A DNA stretch of 64,000 bases, taken from the NCBI GenBank assembly GCA_947366895.1, contig CANBBP010000003.1:110265-174264 (forward strand). Direction: 5' to 3'. The DNA is from an uncultured Clostridia bacterium (GTDB lineage: Bacteria > Bacillota > Clostridia > Christensenellales > UBA1242). Made by a program: the position numbers and the translations under genes. A model generated the notes under the pieces. That model was not told where the DNA came from. It worked only from the letters and a program-made list of their open reading frames with translations, and did not search any database. How positions within the stretch are numbered: position 1 is the first letter of the stretch; each line of letters begins with the position of its first letter. Of this stretch, positions 63,508 through 64,000 are shown in pieces.

Positions 63508-64000
63508 ATGAAAAATAAAAATTTATATAGACTAACCGTAACCGAATTAGAATTATTTGATAAACTTGCTCAAAGTTATAGATACAATAATATTCCTATT
63601 CTTATGGCAGATTATGCAACTCAAAGAGGGGGCATTTTAAGCGAATTTGTAACAAGTGGTGGTATTGCATATATGGCAGGAGGTAGTAATGGTCAACAAT
63701 TCTTTAAGAATGTTCCACAATTCACTCTATCTCATGATGCCTTTGTTGATAGAACTGTAGATTTAGCAAAAGAAATTGTAAAATGTTTTCCTAAGGGAAT
63801 TGTAGATGAAAAATTCGCAACCTTTAACTATGCTCCTGTTGGGGATATGTTATGGGCTAGGTCTATACAATCTCAAGTAGGTGGAAAATTAGTAGCTACA
63901 AGTGAACAAAACTTTAGAGAATATTTTGAAGAAAAAGCAAATCTCATGGACATATTAAAACAAGCTGGCTTAAGTGCAAACGTTATACCTTCTATGGTTG
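63508..64000 (+). CDS. Unrecognised attenuator-controlled protein, partial (N-terminal 164 aa)
   Basis: ATG at 63508 with GAGGA 7 bases upstream; the frame is open to the window end. The protein is soluble. Visible stretches include I-P-I-L-M-A-D-Y-A-T-Q-R-G-G, a Gly-rich A-Y-M-A-G-G-S-N-G, and E-E-K-A-N-L-M-D-I-L-K-Q-A-G-L before P-S. That last pattern resembles the entry to an ATP-grasp domain after a pre-ATP-grasp fold; I hold this only as a weak possibility. Regulation by an aromatic-codon leader suggests a link to aromatic amino acids or their use, but the sequence does not look like a standard shikimate, Trp, Phe or Tyr pathway enzyme. Confidence 0.7.
   Translation, partial: MKNKNLYRLTVTELELFDKLAQSYRYNNIPILMADYATQRGGILSEFVTSGGIAYMAGGSNGQQFFKNVPQFTLSHDAFVDRTVDLAKEIVKCFPKGIVDEKFATFNYAPVGDMLWARSIQSQVGGKLVATSEQNFREYFEEKANLMDILKQAGLSANVIPSMV

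Overview
The window is very AT-rich DNA, probably from a monoderm, low-GC Firmicutes-type bacterium of a host-associated (gut-like) habitat. Reasons: SpoVG, the KtrAB potassium system, a zinc-type ribosomal protein L31, lipoboxes on long extracellular repeat proteins, Gram-positive style -35/-10 boxes and Shine-Dalgarno sites, and an M60 (enhancin-like, mucin-targeting family) metalloprotease with carbohydrate-binding-type domains. I cannot place it more precisely from sequence alone.

Region 1 (1-5650) is the right end of an integrated mobile element, either a prophage or an integrative element. A divergent control region with palindromic operators separates a repressor (plus strand) from a leftward operon of small genes, including a 43-aa gene overlapping its neighbour. 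The operon carries a putative HTH protein, a possible ssDNA-binding protein, small basic and membrane proteins, and a stretch of nested inverted repeats. Rightwards follow a lipoprotein, a frameshifted coiled-coil segment and a tyrosine integrase. The integrase abuts the 3' end of tRNA-Glu, the likely attachment site; the left end lies outside the window. tRNA-Met and tRNA-Glu share a consensus promoter.

Region 2 (6077-48900) is a cell-surface arsenal. It holds an M60 metalloprotease (1343 aa, minus), a giant 8854-aa adhesin-like protein (plus), an unrecognised 413-aa protein, a GLUG-repeat protein, and a YDG/MBG-repeat membrane protein with a lysine-rich tail. Among these sit housekeeping genes (spoVG, murC, rpmE), a SHOCT-like membrane protein, and a compact predicted small RNA (42385-42472) with its own promoter and terminator. 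None of the surface proteins shows an LPXTG sorting signal; they are held by membrane helices or lipid anchors.

Region 3 (49102-64000) has a translation-quality operon on the minus strand (dtd - metG - PEBP-family gene - tsaC), a 2189-aa MBG-repeat lipoprotein, a decayed XRE-regulator remnant, lysA, and ktrB-ktrA. At the right edge is what looks like a complete transcription attenuator: a consensus promoter, a 23-codon leader with six consecutive aromatic codons (Phe-Trp-Tyr-Phe-Tyr-Phe), three mutually exclusive hairpins, and a terminator in front of an unrecognised gene that runs off the window. I regard this attenuator, the giant adhesin and the small RNA as the most interesting items.
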